This document shows positions 1 through 12,741 of a DNA stretch of 64,000 nt, in pieces. The position numbers and the translations under genes were made by a program. Source of the DNA: Sympetrum striolatum. Taxonomy: Eukaryota; Arthropoda; Insecta; Odonata; Libellulidae. The stretch spans positions 86,695,152 through 86,759,151 of the forward strand of contig OX388350.1 in NCBI GenBank assembly GCA_947579665.1. Reading direction: 5' to 3'. A model generated the notes under the pieces. The model was given only the letters and a program-made list of their open reading frames with translations. It searched no databases and was not told the origin of the DNA. Within the stretch, counting starts at the first letter, position 1. Every line of letters begins with the position of its first letter.

Positions 1-483
1 CCACAATGCATTTTAAACGGCCGATTTTTGCCTTGACCTAGCATCGAACCCAGGTTATTTTTCATAAAACTTATTTATGTTTTCGATAGATCATGACCAT
101 ATATAAAGGCTCCTAGAGTTTCGATTCTCTACCTATCCAGAAAGTATTTTTTTTTAATTCCCGAAAATCTAAGCAATGCATTTAAACGGGAAAAATCGGG
201 ACTTTGGGGCCCTCTGGAATCGAACCCATGACACTGAGGATCAAAATCACAATTTTTCTGGCGGTTAATTTTTATGGCCAATACGCAGTAAAAATTTGAA
301 CTCAATCACGCTTGTGGTTTTGGCTGTGAATTTGTATCCTATCTATCTATATACCTATCTTTATACCTATCTATATATATGAATGAATCTGGAGAAGCAT
401 CTATATATAATAGATAGATAGATGCTTCTCCGGATTCATTCATATATATAGATAGGTATATAGATAGGTACGAGTAAAATGTT
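1..483 (+). repeat. Satellite unit 0 (partial: M5, M6, tail)
   Basis: Right-hand part of a unit cut by the window edge. The TCGAACC motifs are at 44 and 220. The tail at about 345-475 holds the 35-bp block twice as an inverted pair, forming a long imperfect palindrome whose arms extend into TACCTATCTATA repeats. Confidence 0.9.
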
Positions 484-1617
484 GCTTGCATACTGCAAGC
501 AGATCGACAACAATAATTTCATATCGGAATTATATCGGGACGGTCCAAAGAAGAAAAAAAAAAGATTGAAAATATTCCTAAAATTCGATGAAATTTCATC
601 GTCAGGCATCGAATCCGGGTCTTACTGGTGAACTTACTAAGCAGCACATTAGAAAATCACCATCTCTAACTATGTGTGAAAATTGAAGCAGAAATATTGG
701 CTACAACTGCCTCAAAAGACGTTCCAATTTTCACGAATGTAAATGGCTCTCAGGATTCGAACCAAGGACGATCTAGGACATCTAAAACTTGTTTTTAAAA
801 TGTATCTATGTTTTCTATCTATATGCCTAATTTCATGTTTTAATATTATTGGGAAGGGGTTTAAATTTATTCTTAAAAATCGGTTAATTTACTGATTGCA
901 GAGACACCTGGTGTCGAACCCAGAAAATATTGGTAGCTGTGAATAGACAGTATGACTTATTAGGACTTCATCTTATTTCATACAAAGTTTGAAGTCGATA
1001 TCATACCGGGAAGTACCTAAAACGTTTTTCGTTTATCTCCATAAGAAATGCATGGAGGAATGTAAATGGCTCTCTGGGATCGAACCAAGGACCATCAGCG
1101 AATGTGTAAAATTTGATTATTAAATATATTTATGATATCTAAACCCATGCCGAATTTCGAGTTTCCATGCCATTGGGAAGGGGTCCAAAAAAAATCTTAA
1201 AAATCGCCACAATGCATTTTAAACGGCCGATTTTTGCACTGACCTAGCATCGAACCCAGGTTATTTTTCATAAAACTAATTTATGTTTTCGATAGATAAT
1301 GACTATATATAAAGGCTCCTTGAGTTTTAAGTCCCTACCTAATCGGCAAGTATTTTTTTTTAATTCCCGAAAATCAAAGCAATGCATTTAAACGGGAAAA
1401 ATCGGGACTTTGGAGCCCCCTGGAATCGAACCCATGACACTGAGGATCAAAATCGCAATTTTTCTGGTGGTTACACGTTATGGCCAATACGCCGTAAAAA
1501 TTTCAGCTCAATCACTCTTGTGATTTAGGCTGTGAGTTTGTATCCTCTCTCTATATCTATTATATATAGATGCTTCTCCGGATTCATTCATGTATACATA
1601 TATACGAGTAAAATGTT
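484..1617 (+). repeat. Satellite unit 1 (complete)
   Basis: Reference unit with all six monomers. The TCGAA motifs lie near 609, 757, 914, 1080, 1250 and 1426, so the steps are 148, 157, 166, 170 and 176 bp. The first is TCGAATCC rather than TCGAACC. The tail carries the 35-bp block in reverse orientation. Confidence 0.92.
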
Positions 1618-1693
1618 GCTTGCATACTGCAAGCAGATCGGCAACACTATTTTCATGTCGGCATCATATCCGGACGGCCATCAAAAGAAAAAA

Positions 1694-2736
1694 TCTGATG
1701 TGGCCAGCACACGACTTTCTCCATGTATATAAGATTTAAATATTTATCTACCGCAGTAATTTCGAACTCTATATTCCATCTAAACTTGGAATATGAGTGA
1801 TTAATATATATGTATTATTATCTTTGACGCCAAAAACATGAATAATAATGTTTTACGGGACATGATCGATAAAATACGATGAAATTGGCATTTCGCCCAT
1901 AGAGCCCAGAGCGCCCACAAAGTACATAATCAGCAACTTCCGGTTTATCAGTATTTCATGAATAACTCCTACACAATCAGTGATACAAAAATATGTTTCA
2001 ACCAAAAGTTATAGTAAATTTCATTTTCTAAAACTTTTATAAATAATAGTATATACCTAAATATCGTATTTATGGAGATATTTTGAAAACCGGAAATGAG
2101 CTTTGAAGAATACGATTCGACTTCCGGTAAACCGATTTACTCCAAAAACTAATCAACTCTTAAGAAACTAAATAAAGTACTATGTATGAAATTCGGTGTT
2201 GATATAATGCATCGTTCTTAAGTTAGAGCGCCCACAAAGTACATAACGGCTACTTCCGGTTTATCGGTATTTCACGAATAACTCCTAATCAACCGGTGAT
2301 ACAAAAATATAATAAATACAAAAGTTATAGTAAATTACATAATCTAAAACTTTTATAAGTAATACAATGCACGTATATATCATATTTATGGAGATATTTT
2401 GAAAACCGGAAATGAGCTATAATGAATGAAGCTCGACTTCCGGTCAACCGATTTACTCCAAAAACTAATCAACTCTGACAGCACACACCACAGTACTATA
2501 TACGAAGTTTGGTATTAATACGATCAATAGTTTTCACGATAGAGCGCCCACTAACACACACACACATACAGACACACACACACACACACATACACACAGA
2601 CATCATTCCGAAAATAGTCAAAACGTGTTCTAGGGACCCCAAAACATGTATTTCCGTTGAAATCTCGAAGTCGAATTTTTTCATGAAAACAATACTTTCT
2701 CTATACTTCGTATATGGAGAAAGTAAAAAAAAAAAA
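1694..2736 (-). mobile_element. About 1.03 kb non-coding element, copy 1, inside the satellite
   Basis: Copy 1 of an element also present at 28826-29841 in the opposite orientation. One end begins TCTGATGTGGCCAGCACACG and the other ends GAGAAAGT plus an A run. Both ends share an inverted ACTTTCTCCATATA motif. Inside are two tandem monomers of about 318 bp, marked by GAGCGCCCAC near 1909, 2226 and 2541, each with CTTCCGGT and ACCGGAAATGAGCT blocks, followed by a CA microsatellite at about 2552-2602. The insertion sits in the A run of the satellite head (AAAAGAAAAAA). I see no coding capacity and cannot name the family. The strand is arbitrary. Confidence 0.8.
2549..2602. repeat. (CA)n microsatellite
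   Basis: Imperfect CA dinucleotide run broken by TA and GA steps, inside element copy 1. The matching GT run in copy 2 is shorter (about 28956-28979). Confidence 0.95.
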
Positions 2737-3799
2737 TTGAAATTTTTCTTAAAATTTGCCTAAATTCCATCGTCTGGCATCGAACCCGGGTCTTTACTGT
2801 GAACTTACTATGCAGCACAATAGAACATCACCATCTCTAACGATGTGTGAAAATTCAAGCAGAAATATGGGCTACAACTGCCTCAAAAGACGTTCTAATT
2901 TTCACGAATTTAAATGGCTCTCTGGATTCGAACCAAGGACGATCCTGGAAATCTAAAAAAGGATTCTGTAAGTTATTTATGAATTCTATCTATATGCCGA
3001 ATTTCAAGTTTCTATATAATTGGAAAATGGTTCCAAAAAATTCTTAAAAATCGGATCATTTACTGATTGTAGAGACGCCTGGTGGTAAAACCAGGAAACA
3101 TTGGTAGCTGTGAATTCACAGTTTGATTAGTAATAACTTGATCTTATCTTATGCAAAGTTTCAAGTAGATATAATATCGGAAAGCACCTAAAATGTGTTT
3201 CCGTAATCTCCATAAGAAATGCATTGAGGAATGTAAATGGCCCTCTGGGATCGAACAAAGGACCATAAGGGAATATGTAAAATATTATTTTGAAATATAA
3301 TTATGATATCTAACGCCATGCCGAATTTCAAGTTTCTATGCCATCGGAAAAGGGTTCAAAAAAAAACTTAAAAATCGCCGCAATGCATTTTAAACGGCCG
3401 ACTTTTGCCCCGTCCTAGCATCGAACCTAGGATAATATTCGTAGATATCTTTATGGTTTTCTTTTGATATGGGGGGCATCTAGCGATCCCTCGAGTTCCA
3501 ACTCTCTCCTTTTCCGGGAAGTGCCTCAAATAAATTTTCGAAAATCCCCGCCATGTAATCTTATGGGGAAAATCGCGACTTTGGGGCCTTCTGGAATCGA
3601 ACCCATGATACCGAGGATCAAAGTCGCTTTTTTCCTGGGGGTTTCACGTTATGGCCAATACGTGGTAAAAATTTGGAGTCAATGACGCCATTAGTTTAGC
3701 CTGTGAATTAGTATCCTATCTGGGTATCTGGGTATCTGGGTATATCATGAGTGAATCCGGAGAAGCATCTATATATAATAGATATACGAGTAAAATGTT

Positions 3800-4960
3800 G
3801 CTTGCATACTGCAAGCAGATCGACAACACTATTTTCATGTCGGCATCATATCGGAACGGCCATCAAAAGAAAAAAATGGATTGAAATTTTTCTTAAAATT
3901 CGCTGAAATTCCATCGTCTGGCATCGAACCCAGGTATTTACTGTGAACTTACTATGCAGCACAATAGAACATCACCATCTCTAACTTTGTGTGAAAATTC
4001 AAGCAGAAATATGGGCTACAACTGCCTCAAAAGACGTTCTAATTTTCACGAATTTAAATGGCTCTCTGGATTCGAACCAAGGACGATCTTGGAAATCTAA
4101 AATATGTTTCTGAAAGTTATTTATGATCTCTATCTATATGCCGAATTTGAATTTTCTATATTATTGGCAAAGGTTTCAAAATAATTCCTAAAAATCGGAT
4201 CAACTTCTGATTGCAGAGACACCTGGTGTCGAACCCTGGACACATTGATAGCTATGAATGCATAGTTTGATTTGTTAAGACTGGTTCTTCTTACATGCTA
4301 AGTTTTAATCCGATAACCTAACGGGAAGTACCTAAAATCTGTTTCCGTTATCTCCGTAAGAAATGCATTGAGGAATATAAATGTCCCTCTGGGATCGAAC
4401 CAAGGACCATCAGCGAATATATAAAATTCGATTATGATATATTTTAATAGTATCTAACCTCATACCGAATTTCAAGTTTCCATGCCATTGGAAAAGGGTC
4501 CAAAAAAAATCTTAAAAATCGCCACAATGCATTTTAAACGGCAGATTTTTGCATCGACCTAGCATCGAACCAAGGTTATTTTCCGTATAACTCATTTATG
4601 TTTTCGATAGATCATGACCATATATAAAGGCTCCTTGAGTTTTGATTCTCTACCTATCCGGAAAGTATTTTTTTTTAATTCCCGAAAATCAAAGCAATGC
4701 ATTTAAACGGGAAAAATCGGGACTTTGGTGCCCCCTGGCATCGAACCCATGACACTGAGGATCAAAATCGCAATTTTTCTGGTGGTTACACCTTATGGCC
4801 AATATGCCGTAAAAATTTCAGCTCAATCACTCTTGTGGTTTAGGCTGTGAGTTTGTATCCTCTCTCTATATATATATATATATATATATGGATACATGAA
4901 TGAATCCGGAGAAGCATCTATATATAATAGATATTCGTATATATATACGAGTAAAATGTA
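3800..4960 (+). repeat. Satellite unit 3 (complete)
   Basis: Six monomers of the common 'a' type. M6 has TGGCATCGAACCC instead of TGGAATCGAACCC. The tail has a long TA run and a forward 35-bp block. Confidence 0.9.
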
Positions 4961-6084
4961 GCTTGCATACTGCAAGCAGATCGGCAATACTAATTTCATA
5001 TCGGCATCATATCGGGACGGTCCTCAAAAGAAAAAAAAAAGGATTGAAATTTTTCTTAAAATTCGCTGTAATTCCATCGTCTGGCATTGAACCCGGGTCT
5101 TACTGGTGAACCTACTATGAAACACAATAGAAGAGCACCATCTCTAACTATGTGTGAAAATTCAAGCAGAAATATTGGCTACAACTGCCTCAAAAGATGT
5201 TCATATTTTCACGAATGTAAATGGCTCTCTGGATTCGAACCAAGGACGATCTTGGAAATCTAAAATATGTTTCTGAAAATAATTTATGATCTCTTTCTAT
5301 ATGCCGAATTTCAAATTTCTATATTATTGGGAAAGGTTTCAAAATAATTCCTAAAAATCGGATCAACTTCTGATTGCAGAGACACCTGGTGTCGAATCCA
5401 GGAAATATTGTAAGCTGTGAATGCAAAGTTAGATTTGTAAAGACTTGCTCTTCTATCATGCAAAGTTTGAAGTCAATAGCATGCCGGGAAGTACCTAAAT
5501 TTTGTTTCCGTTATCTCCGTAAGAAATGCATTGAGAAGTGCAAATGGCCCTCTGGGATCGAACCAAGGACAATCATTAAATATGTAAAATTTGATTATGA
5601 AATATATTCATGATATCTATCCACGTGTCGAGTTTCAAGTATCTATGTTATCGGGAAAGGATCCAAAAAAATCTTCAAAATCGCCACAATGCATTTTAAA
5701 CGGCCGATTTTTGCCCCGACCTAGCATCGAACCATGGACCATGTTCGGCGATGTCTTTTTAATTTTCGTTGTATATCCACGACATCTAGCGATCCCTCAA
5801 ATTTCAACTCACTACCTTTCCGAGAAGTGCCTCAAAAAAATTTTCGAAAATCATCACCATATATCCTTATGGAGAAAATCGGGACTTTGGGGCCTTCTGG
5901 AATCGAACCCATGACACCGAGCTTCAAGGTCGCCTTTTTCCTGGAGGTAACACGTCATGGCCAATGCGTCGTAAAAATTTCAAGTCGTTGGCTCTTGTGG
6001 AACATGGTTAGAATTTTGATCCCCTATATATATATAGGTATATCCGGAGAAGCGTCTATATATAATAGATACGAGTAAAATGTA
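4961..6084 (+). repeat. Satellite unit 4 ('b' type M5 and M6)
   Basis: M1 to M4 are ordinary. M5 and M6 are of the 'b' type, with CATGGACCATGTTCGG after the TCGAACC motif and a short tail starting ATCCCCTATATA instead of GTATCCTCTCTA. The tail block is forward and shortened, with GCGTC in place of GCATC. Confidence 0.9.
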
Positions 6085-7298
6085 GCTTGCATACTGCAAG
6101 CAGATCGACAACACCAATTTCATGTCGCCATCATATCGGGAAGGCCGTCAAAAGAAAAAAAAATGGATTGAAAATATTCTGATTATTCGCTGCAACCTAT
6201 TCGTCCGGCATCGAACACGGGTCTTCCTGGTGATACTTACTATGCAGCACAATAGAAGATCACCATCTCTAACTATCTGTGAAAATTCAAGCAGAAATAT
6301 TATCTGCAGCTGCCTCAAACAACGTCCTACTTTTCCCTTATATTTCTTATGAGAGAAATGTTAATGTGCTCTGGCATCGAACCCAGGAATAGTTCGGTCT
6401 TCTGAAAACTGTTTTCTTAAACAAGTTTTAACCATACATATTCCAGCCAAGCACGAACTTCCTACCATTTCGATAAGTGCATCAAAAAAATAATGAAATA
6501 ATAACCCTATGTATTTTAAACGGGAGACATATTTACCACCCGGCATCGAACCCGGGTCTTTCTGGTGAAACTTCCTATGCAACATAATAGAAGATATTAA
6601 TCTTTAACTATGTGCGAAAATTCAAGCAGAAATATTGGCTGCAACTGCCTCAATCAAAGTCTTACTTTTCCCTTATATTCCTTATGAGAGAAATGTTAAT
6701 GTGCTCTGGCATCGAACCCAGGAATAATACGGTCTTATGAAAATTTTTTTCTTAAACCAATTCTCACCTAACACATTCCGGCTAAGCACGAATTTCCTAT
6801 TATTTCGAGAAGTGCGTCAAAAAAAATAATGAAAAACAGCTCCCAGGTATTTTAAAGGGCAGTTCTTTGCATCGTCCTAGCATCGAACCTAGCATATTTT
6901 TTGTGAAAGTCATTGATGTTTTCGAAAGTCCAAGACCATAAATATAGGCACCTTGAGTTTTATTTCTTTACCTATCCGGAAAGTATTTTTTTTAAATTCC
7001 CGAAAATCACGGCAATGCATTTAAACGGGAAAAATCGGGACTTTGGGGCCCTCTGGAATCGAACCTATGACAATGAGGATCAAAGTCGCTTTTTTCCTGG
7101 GGGTTATACGTTATGGCCAATATGTCATAAAAATAAAAATTTCAAGGCAATGACGCTTGTAGTTTAGCCTGTGAATTTGTATCCTATCTATATAGCTATA
7201 TATATGAATATATATATATATCTATTATATATAGATGCTTCTCCGGATTCATTCATATATATAGCCATATAGCTATATAGCTATACGAGTAAAATGTT
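6085..7298 (+). repeat. Satellite unit 5 ('N' type with alternative monomers)
   Basis: The usual M2, M3 and M4 are replaced. The order is M1, N, M1', N', M5, M6, with N carrying GCTCTGGCATCGAACCCAGG near 6368 and 6707. N plus M1' therefore looks like a local duplication. The same arrangement occurs inverted in the right array at 18332-19500. The tail block is reverse. Confidence 0.88.
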
Positions 7299-8070
7299 GC
7301 TTGCATACTGCAAGCAGATCAACAACACTAATTTTATATCGGCATCATATAGGGACGGTCTTCAAAAGATAAAAAATGAATAAAAAATTTTTTTAAATTC
7401 GCTGAAATTTCATCGTCTGACATCAAACCCGGGTCTTCCTGATGAACCTACTATGCAGCACAGCAGAAAATCACTATCTCTAACTATTTGTGAAAATTCA
7501 AGGAGAAATATTGGCTACAACTACTCAAAAGACGTTCTAATTTTCACGTAAGTAAATGGCTCTCTGGATTCTAACCAAGGACGATCATGGAAATCTAAAA
7601 TATTATTTTGAAATATATCTATGATTTCTATTTATATGCCGAATTTCAAGTTTCTATATTGTTGGTAAACGGTTCAAAATAATTATTGAAATTCGGATCA
7701 GTTACTGATTGAGGAGACTCCTGGTGTCGCACCAAGGACATCTTGATCGCTGTGAATAAACAGTTTGATTTGTATGGACTTGTTCTTGTTTTATGCAAAG
7801 TTTGAAGTCGATATCATACCGGGAAGTACCTAAAATTTGTTTTTGTTATCTCCGTAAGAAATGCATTGAGGAATTTAAATGGCCCTCTGGGATCGAACCA
7901 AGGACCAATGCATTCAAACGGGAAAAATCGGGACTTTGGGGCCCTCTGGAATCGAACCCATGACACTGAGGTTCAAAATCGCAATTTTTCTGGAGGTTAT
8001 ACGTTATGGCCAATATGTCGTAAAAATTTCAAGCCATTGACGCTAGTGGTTTAGCCTGTGACTTTGTATC

Positions 8071-8109
<39 letters not shown>

Positions 8110-8199
8110 ATATGAATGAATCCGGAGAAGCATCTATATATAATAGATATGAATGAATCCGGAGAAGCATCTATATATAATAGATACGAGTAAAATGTA
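7299..8199 (+). repeat. Satellite unit 6 (M5 deleted)
   Basis: Shortened unit. Soon after the TCGAACC of M4 (about 7894) the sequence passes straight into the AATGCATT start of M6, so one monomer length is missing. M1, M2 and M3 also have damaged TCGAACC motifs (TCAAACC, TCTAACC, TCGCACC). The tail carries two forward 35-bp blocks in tandem. Confidence 0.9.
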
Positions 8200-9349
8200 G
8201 CTTGCATACTGCAAGCAGATCGACAACAATAATTTCATGTCGGCATCATATCGGGACGGCCCTCAAAAGAAAAAAAAAAGGTATTGAAAATATTCTTAAA
8301 ATTCGCTCCAATTTAATTGTCTGGCATCGAACCCGGGTCTTCCTGGTAAGCTTACTATGTAGCACAACAGAAAATCACCATATCTTACTATGTGTGAAAA
8401 TTCAAGCAGAAATATTGGCTACAACTGCCTCAAACGACGTTCTACTTTTCAGGAATGTAAATGGCGCTCTGGATTCGAACCAAGGACGATCTTGGAAATA
8501 TAAAACATGTTCATGAAAGTTAATTATGATCTCTATCTATTTGCCGAATTTCAATTTTCTATATTATTAGGATAGGGCTCAAAATAATTATTAAAAATCG
8601 GATCAACTACTGATATAAGAGACGCCTGGTGTCGAACCCAGGAAATATATTTACGCTGTGAATGCACAGTATGATTTTAAAGGACTTGATCTTATTTTGT
8701 GCAAAGTTTGAAATCGATATCATGCCGGGAAGTACCTAAAATTTGTCTCCGTTAACTCCATAAGAAAGGCATTGAGGAATGTAAATGGCCCCCTGGGATC
8801 GAACCAAGGACCATCAGCGAATACAAAAAATTTGATTATGAAATAAATTTATGATCTCCAACCTCATGCCGAATTTCAAGTATCCATGCCATCGGGAAAG
8901 GGTCCAAAAAAAATCATAAAAATCGCCACAATGCTTTTTAAACGGCCGATTTTTGCCTCGACCTAGCATCGAACTTAGGATATTTTCCGTGAAACGCATT
9001 TATGATTTCGATAGATCATTACCATATATATAGGCTCCTTGAGTTTTATTTCTCTACCTATCCGGAAAGTATTTTTTTTTATTCCCGAAAATCACGGTAA
9101 TGCATTTAAACGGGAAAAATCGGGACTTTGGGCCCCTCTGGAATCGAACCTATGACACTGAGGATCAAAGTCGCTTTTTTCCTGGGGGTTTCATTTTATG
9201 GCCAATATGTCATAAAAATTTCAGATCAATGACGATACTAGTTTAGGCTGTGAATAAGTATCCTATCTGGGTATCTGGGTATATCATGAGTGAATCCGGA
9301 GAAGCATCTATATATAATAGATATATATATCTATTACGAGTAAAATGTA
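8200..9349 (+). repeat. Satellite unit 7 (complete)
   Basis: Six monomers. The tail repeats the GGGTATCTGGGTATATCATGAG arrangement (20+ bases, split as GGGTATCT twice and then ATCATGAG) of unit 2, which suggests recent exchange between these two units. The block is forward. Confidence 0.9.
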
Positions 9350-10486
9350 GCTTGAATACTGCAAGCAGATCGACAACACTAATTTCATAACGGCATTATA
9401 TCGGGACGGTCCCGGAAAGGAAAAAAAGGATTGAAAATATTCTTAATATTCGATTCAATTTAATCGTCTGGCATCGAACTCGGGTCGTTTTGGTGAAATT
9501 ACTATGCAGCACATCAGAAGATCATCTTCTGTAAATACGTGTGAAAATTCAAGCAGTAATATTGGCTGCAACTGCCTCAAACGAAGACCTACTTTTCACG
9601 AATGTTAATAGCTTTCTGGATTCGAACCAAGGACGATCTAGGAAATATAAAATATGTTTTCGAAATGTATCTCTAAGTTCTATATATATGCCGAATTTCA
9701 AGTTTTAATATTGTTGGGAAGAGGTTCAAAATAATTCTTAAACATCGGATCAGTGACTGATTGTAGAGACGCCTGGTGTCGAACCCTGGAAGTATTGGAA
9801 GCTGTTAATGCACAAAATGCCTTTCTAAGACCTAATCTAATTTCGTAGAAAGTTTGAAGTCGATATCATGCCGGGAAGTACCTAAAATTTATTTCCGTTA
9901 TCCCCATAAGAAATGCATTGTGGAGTGCAAATGGCCCTCTGCGATCGAACCAAGGACCATAAGCGAACATGTAAAATTTGATTATGAAACATATTTATGA
10001 TATCTATCCACCTGCTGAGTTTCAAATTTCCATGACTTCGGAAAGGGGTCCAAAAAAATTCTTAAAAATCAACACAATGCATTTAAAACGGCCGATTTTT
10101 GCCCCGACCTAGCATCGAACCCAAAATATTTTCCGTAAAACTCATTTATGTTTCCGATAGATCATGTCCATATATATAGGCTCCTTGAGTTTTAATTCTC
10201 TACCTACCCGGAAAGTATTTTTTTTTAATTCCCGAAAATCCAAGCAATACATTTAAATGGGAAAAATCGGAACTTTGGGGCCCTCTGGAATCGAACCCAT
10301 GACACTGAGGATCAAAGTCGCAATTTTTCTGGAGATTATACGTTATGGCCAATATGTCGTAAAAATTTCAGCTCAATCACTCTTGTGGTTTAGGCTGTGA
10401 GTTTGTATCCTCTCTATATATCTATTATATATAGATGCTTCTCCGGATTCATTCATGTATCCATATATATATACGAGTAAAATGTA
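9350..10486 (+). repeat. Satellite unit 8 (complete)
   Basis: Six monomers. The head hairpin has one mismatch (GCTTGAATACTGCAAGC). The tail block is in reverse orientation. Confidence 0.9.
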
Positions 10487-11610
10487 GCTTGCATACTGCA
10501 AGCAGATCGTCAACACTATTTTCATGTCGGCATCACATCGGGACGGCCATCAAAAGAAAAAAATGGATTGAAATTTTTCTTAAAATTCGCTGAAATTCCA
10601 TCGTCTGGCATCGAACCCGGGTCTTTACTGTGAACTTACTATGCAGCACAATAGAACATCACCATCTCTAACTATGTGTGAAAATTCAAGCAGAAATATG
10701 GGCTACATCTTCCTTAAGAGACGTTCTAATTTTCACGAATTTAAATGGCTCTCTGGATTCGAACCAAGGACGATTTTGGAAATCCTAAAAATGTTTCTGA
10801 AAGTTATTTATGATCTCTATCTATATGCCGAATTTGAAGTTTCTATATTATTGGCAAAGGTTTCTAAATAATTCCTAAAAAGCGGATCAACTTCTGATTG
10901 CAGAGACACCTGGTGTCGAACCCAGGACACATAGATAGCTGTGAATGCACTGTTTGATTTGTATGTACTTAATATTTCTATATGCAAAGTTTGAAGTCGA
11001 CATCGTGCCGGGAAGTACCTAAAATTTGATTCCGTTATCTCCGTAAGAAATGCATTGAGGAATTAAATGTCCCTCTGGGATCGAACCAAGGACCATCAGC
11101 GAATACGTAAAATTTTATTATGATATATTTTTATGGTATCTAACATCATACCGAATTTCAAGTTTCTATGCCATCGGAAAAGGGTCCAGAAAAAATCTTA
11201 AATATCGCCACAATGCATTTTAAACGGCAGATTTTTGCCCCGACCTAGCATCGAACCAAGGATAATATTCGTATATGTCTTTATGGTTTCCTTTAGATAT
11301 GCACGGCATCTAGCGATCACTTGAATTTCAAATCTCTCCTTTACCGGGAAGTGCCTCAAAAATATTTTCGAAAATCCCCGCCATGTATTCTTAAGGACAA
11401 AATCGCGACTTTGGGGCCTTCTGGAATCGAACCCATGACATCGAAGTTCAATGTCGGCTTTTTCCTGGAGGTTGCACGTTATGGCCAATATGTCGTAAAA
11501 ATTTCAAGGCAGTGGCACTTCTGGAACATGGTTAGAATTTTGATCCCCTATATATTATCTATTATATATAGACGCTTCTCCGGATATCTATTACATACGA
11601 GTAAAATGTA
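10487..11610 (+). repeat. Satellite unit 9 ('b' type M5 and M6)
   Basis: Resembles unit 4 in M5 and M6 and in the ATCCCCTATATA tail start, but its short tail block is reverse (GACGCTTCTCCGGAT) where unit 4 has it forward. Confidence 0.9.
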
Positions 11611-12741
11611 GCTTGCATACTGCAAGCAGATCCGCAATACTAATTTCATATAGGCATCATATTGGGACGGTCCTCAAAAGAAAAAAAAAGGATTGAAATT
11701 TTTCTTAAAATTCTCAGACATTTCACCGTCTGGCATCGAACCCGGGTCTTTACTGTGAACTTACTATGCAGCACAATTGAAGATCACCATCTCTAACTAT
11801 GTGAGAAAATTCAAGCAGAAATATTGGCTAAAACTGCCTCAAAAGCCGTTCTAATTTTCACGAATGTAAATGGCTCTCTGGATTCGAACCAAGGACGATC
11901 TTGGAAATCTGAAAAATGGTTCTGAAAGTTATTAATGATTTTTATCTAGATGCCGAATTTCAAGTTTCTACATTATTGGGAAAGTTTTCAAAATAATTCC
12001 TAAAATCGGATCAACTTCTGATTGCAGAGACACCTGGTGTCGAACCCAGGACACATTGATAAATGTGAATGCACAGTTTGATTTGTAAAGACTTGCTCTT
12101 CTATCATGCAAAGTTTGAAGTCGATAGCATGCCGGGAAGTACCTAAATTTTGTTTCCGTTATCTCCGTAAGAAATGCATTGAGAAGTGCAAATGGCCCTC
12201 TGGGATCGAACCAAGGACCATCAGCGAACATGTAAAATTTAATTATGAAATATATTCAACATATATATCCACGTGCCGAGTTTCAAGTATTCATGTTATC
12301 GGGAAAGGATCCAAAAAAAATCTTCAAATTCGCCACAATGCATTTTAAACGGCCGATTTTTGCCCCGACCTAGCATCGAACCATGGACCATATTCGGCGA
12401 TGTCTTTTTGATTTTCGTTGGATATGCACGGCTTCTAGCGATCCCTCGAATTTCATCTCTCTCCTTTTCCGGGAAGTGCCTCAAAAAAATTTTCGAAAAT
12501 CCCCGCCATGTATTCTTATGGGGAAAATCGCGACTTTGGGGCCCTCTGGAATCGAACCCATGACACTGAGGTTCAAAATAGCAATTTTTCTGGCGGTTAT
12601 ACGTTATGGCCAATACGTCGTAAAAATTTCAAGTCGATGACGCTGCTAGTTTAGGCTGTGAATTAGTATCCTATCTATCTATCTATCTATATCCTTGAAT
12701 GAATCCGGAGAAGCATCTATATCTATTACGAGTAAAATGTA
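11611..12741 (+). repeat. Satellite unit 10 (hybrid 'b/a')
   Basis: M5 and the first half of M6 are 'b' type; the rest of M6 and the tail are 'a' type. The tail has CTAT repeats and a forward block. The right-array unit at 20606-21742 shows the same hybrid pattern. Confidence 0.9.

Larger units (their letters stand above)
1618..3799 (+). repeat. Satellite unit 2, interrupted by a 1 kb element
   Basis: The head hairpin and its flank run to about 1693, then a foreign element occupies 1694-2736, then M1 resumes at about 2737. M3 (near 3075) has lost its TCGA core. M5 is the variant 'b' type that recurs in units 4, 9 and 10. The tail has three GGGTATCT repeats followed by the 35-bp block in forward orientation. 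Confidence 0.9.
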
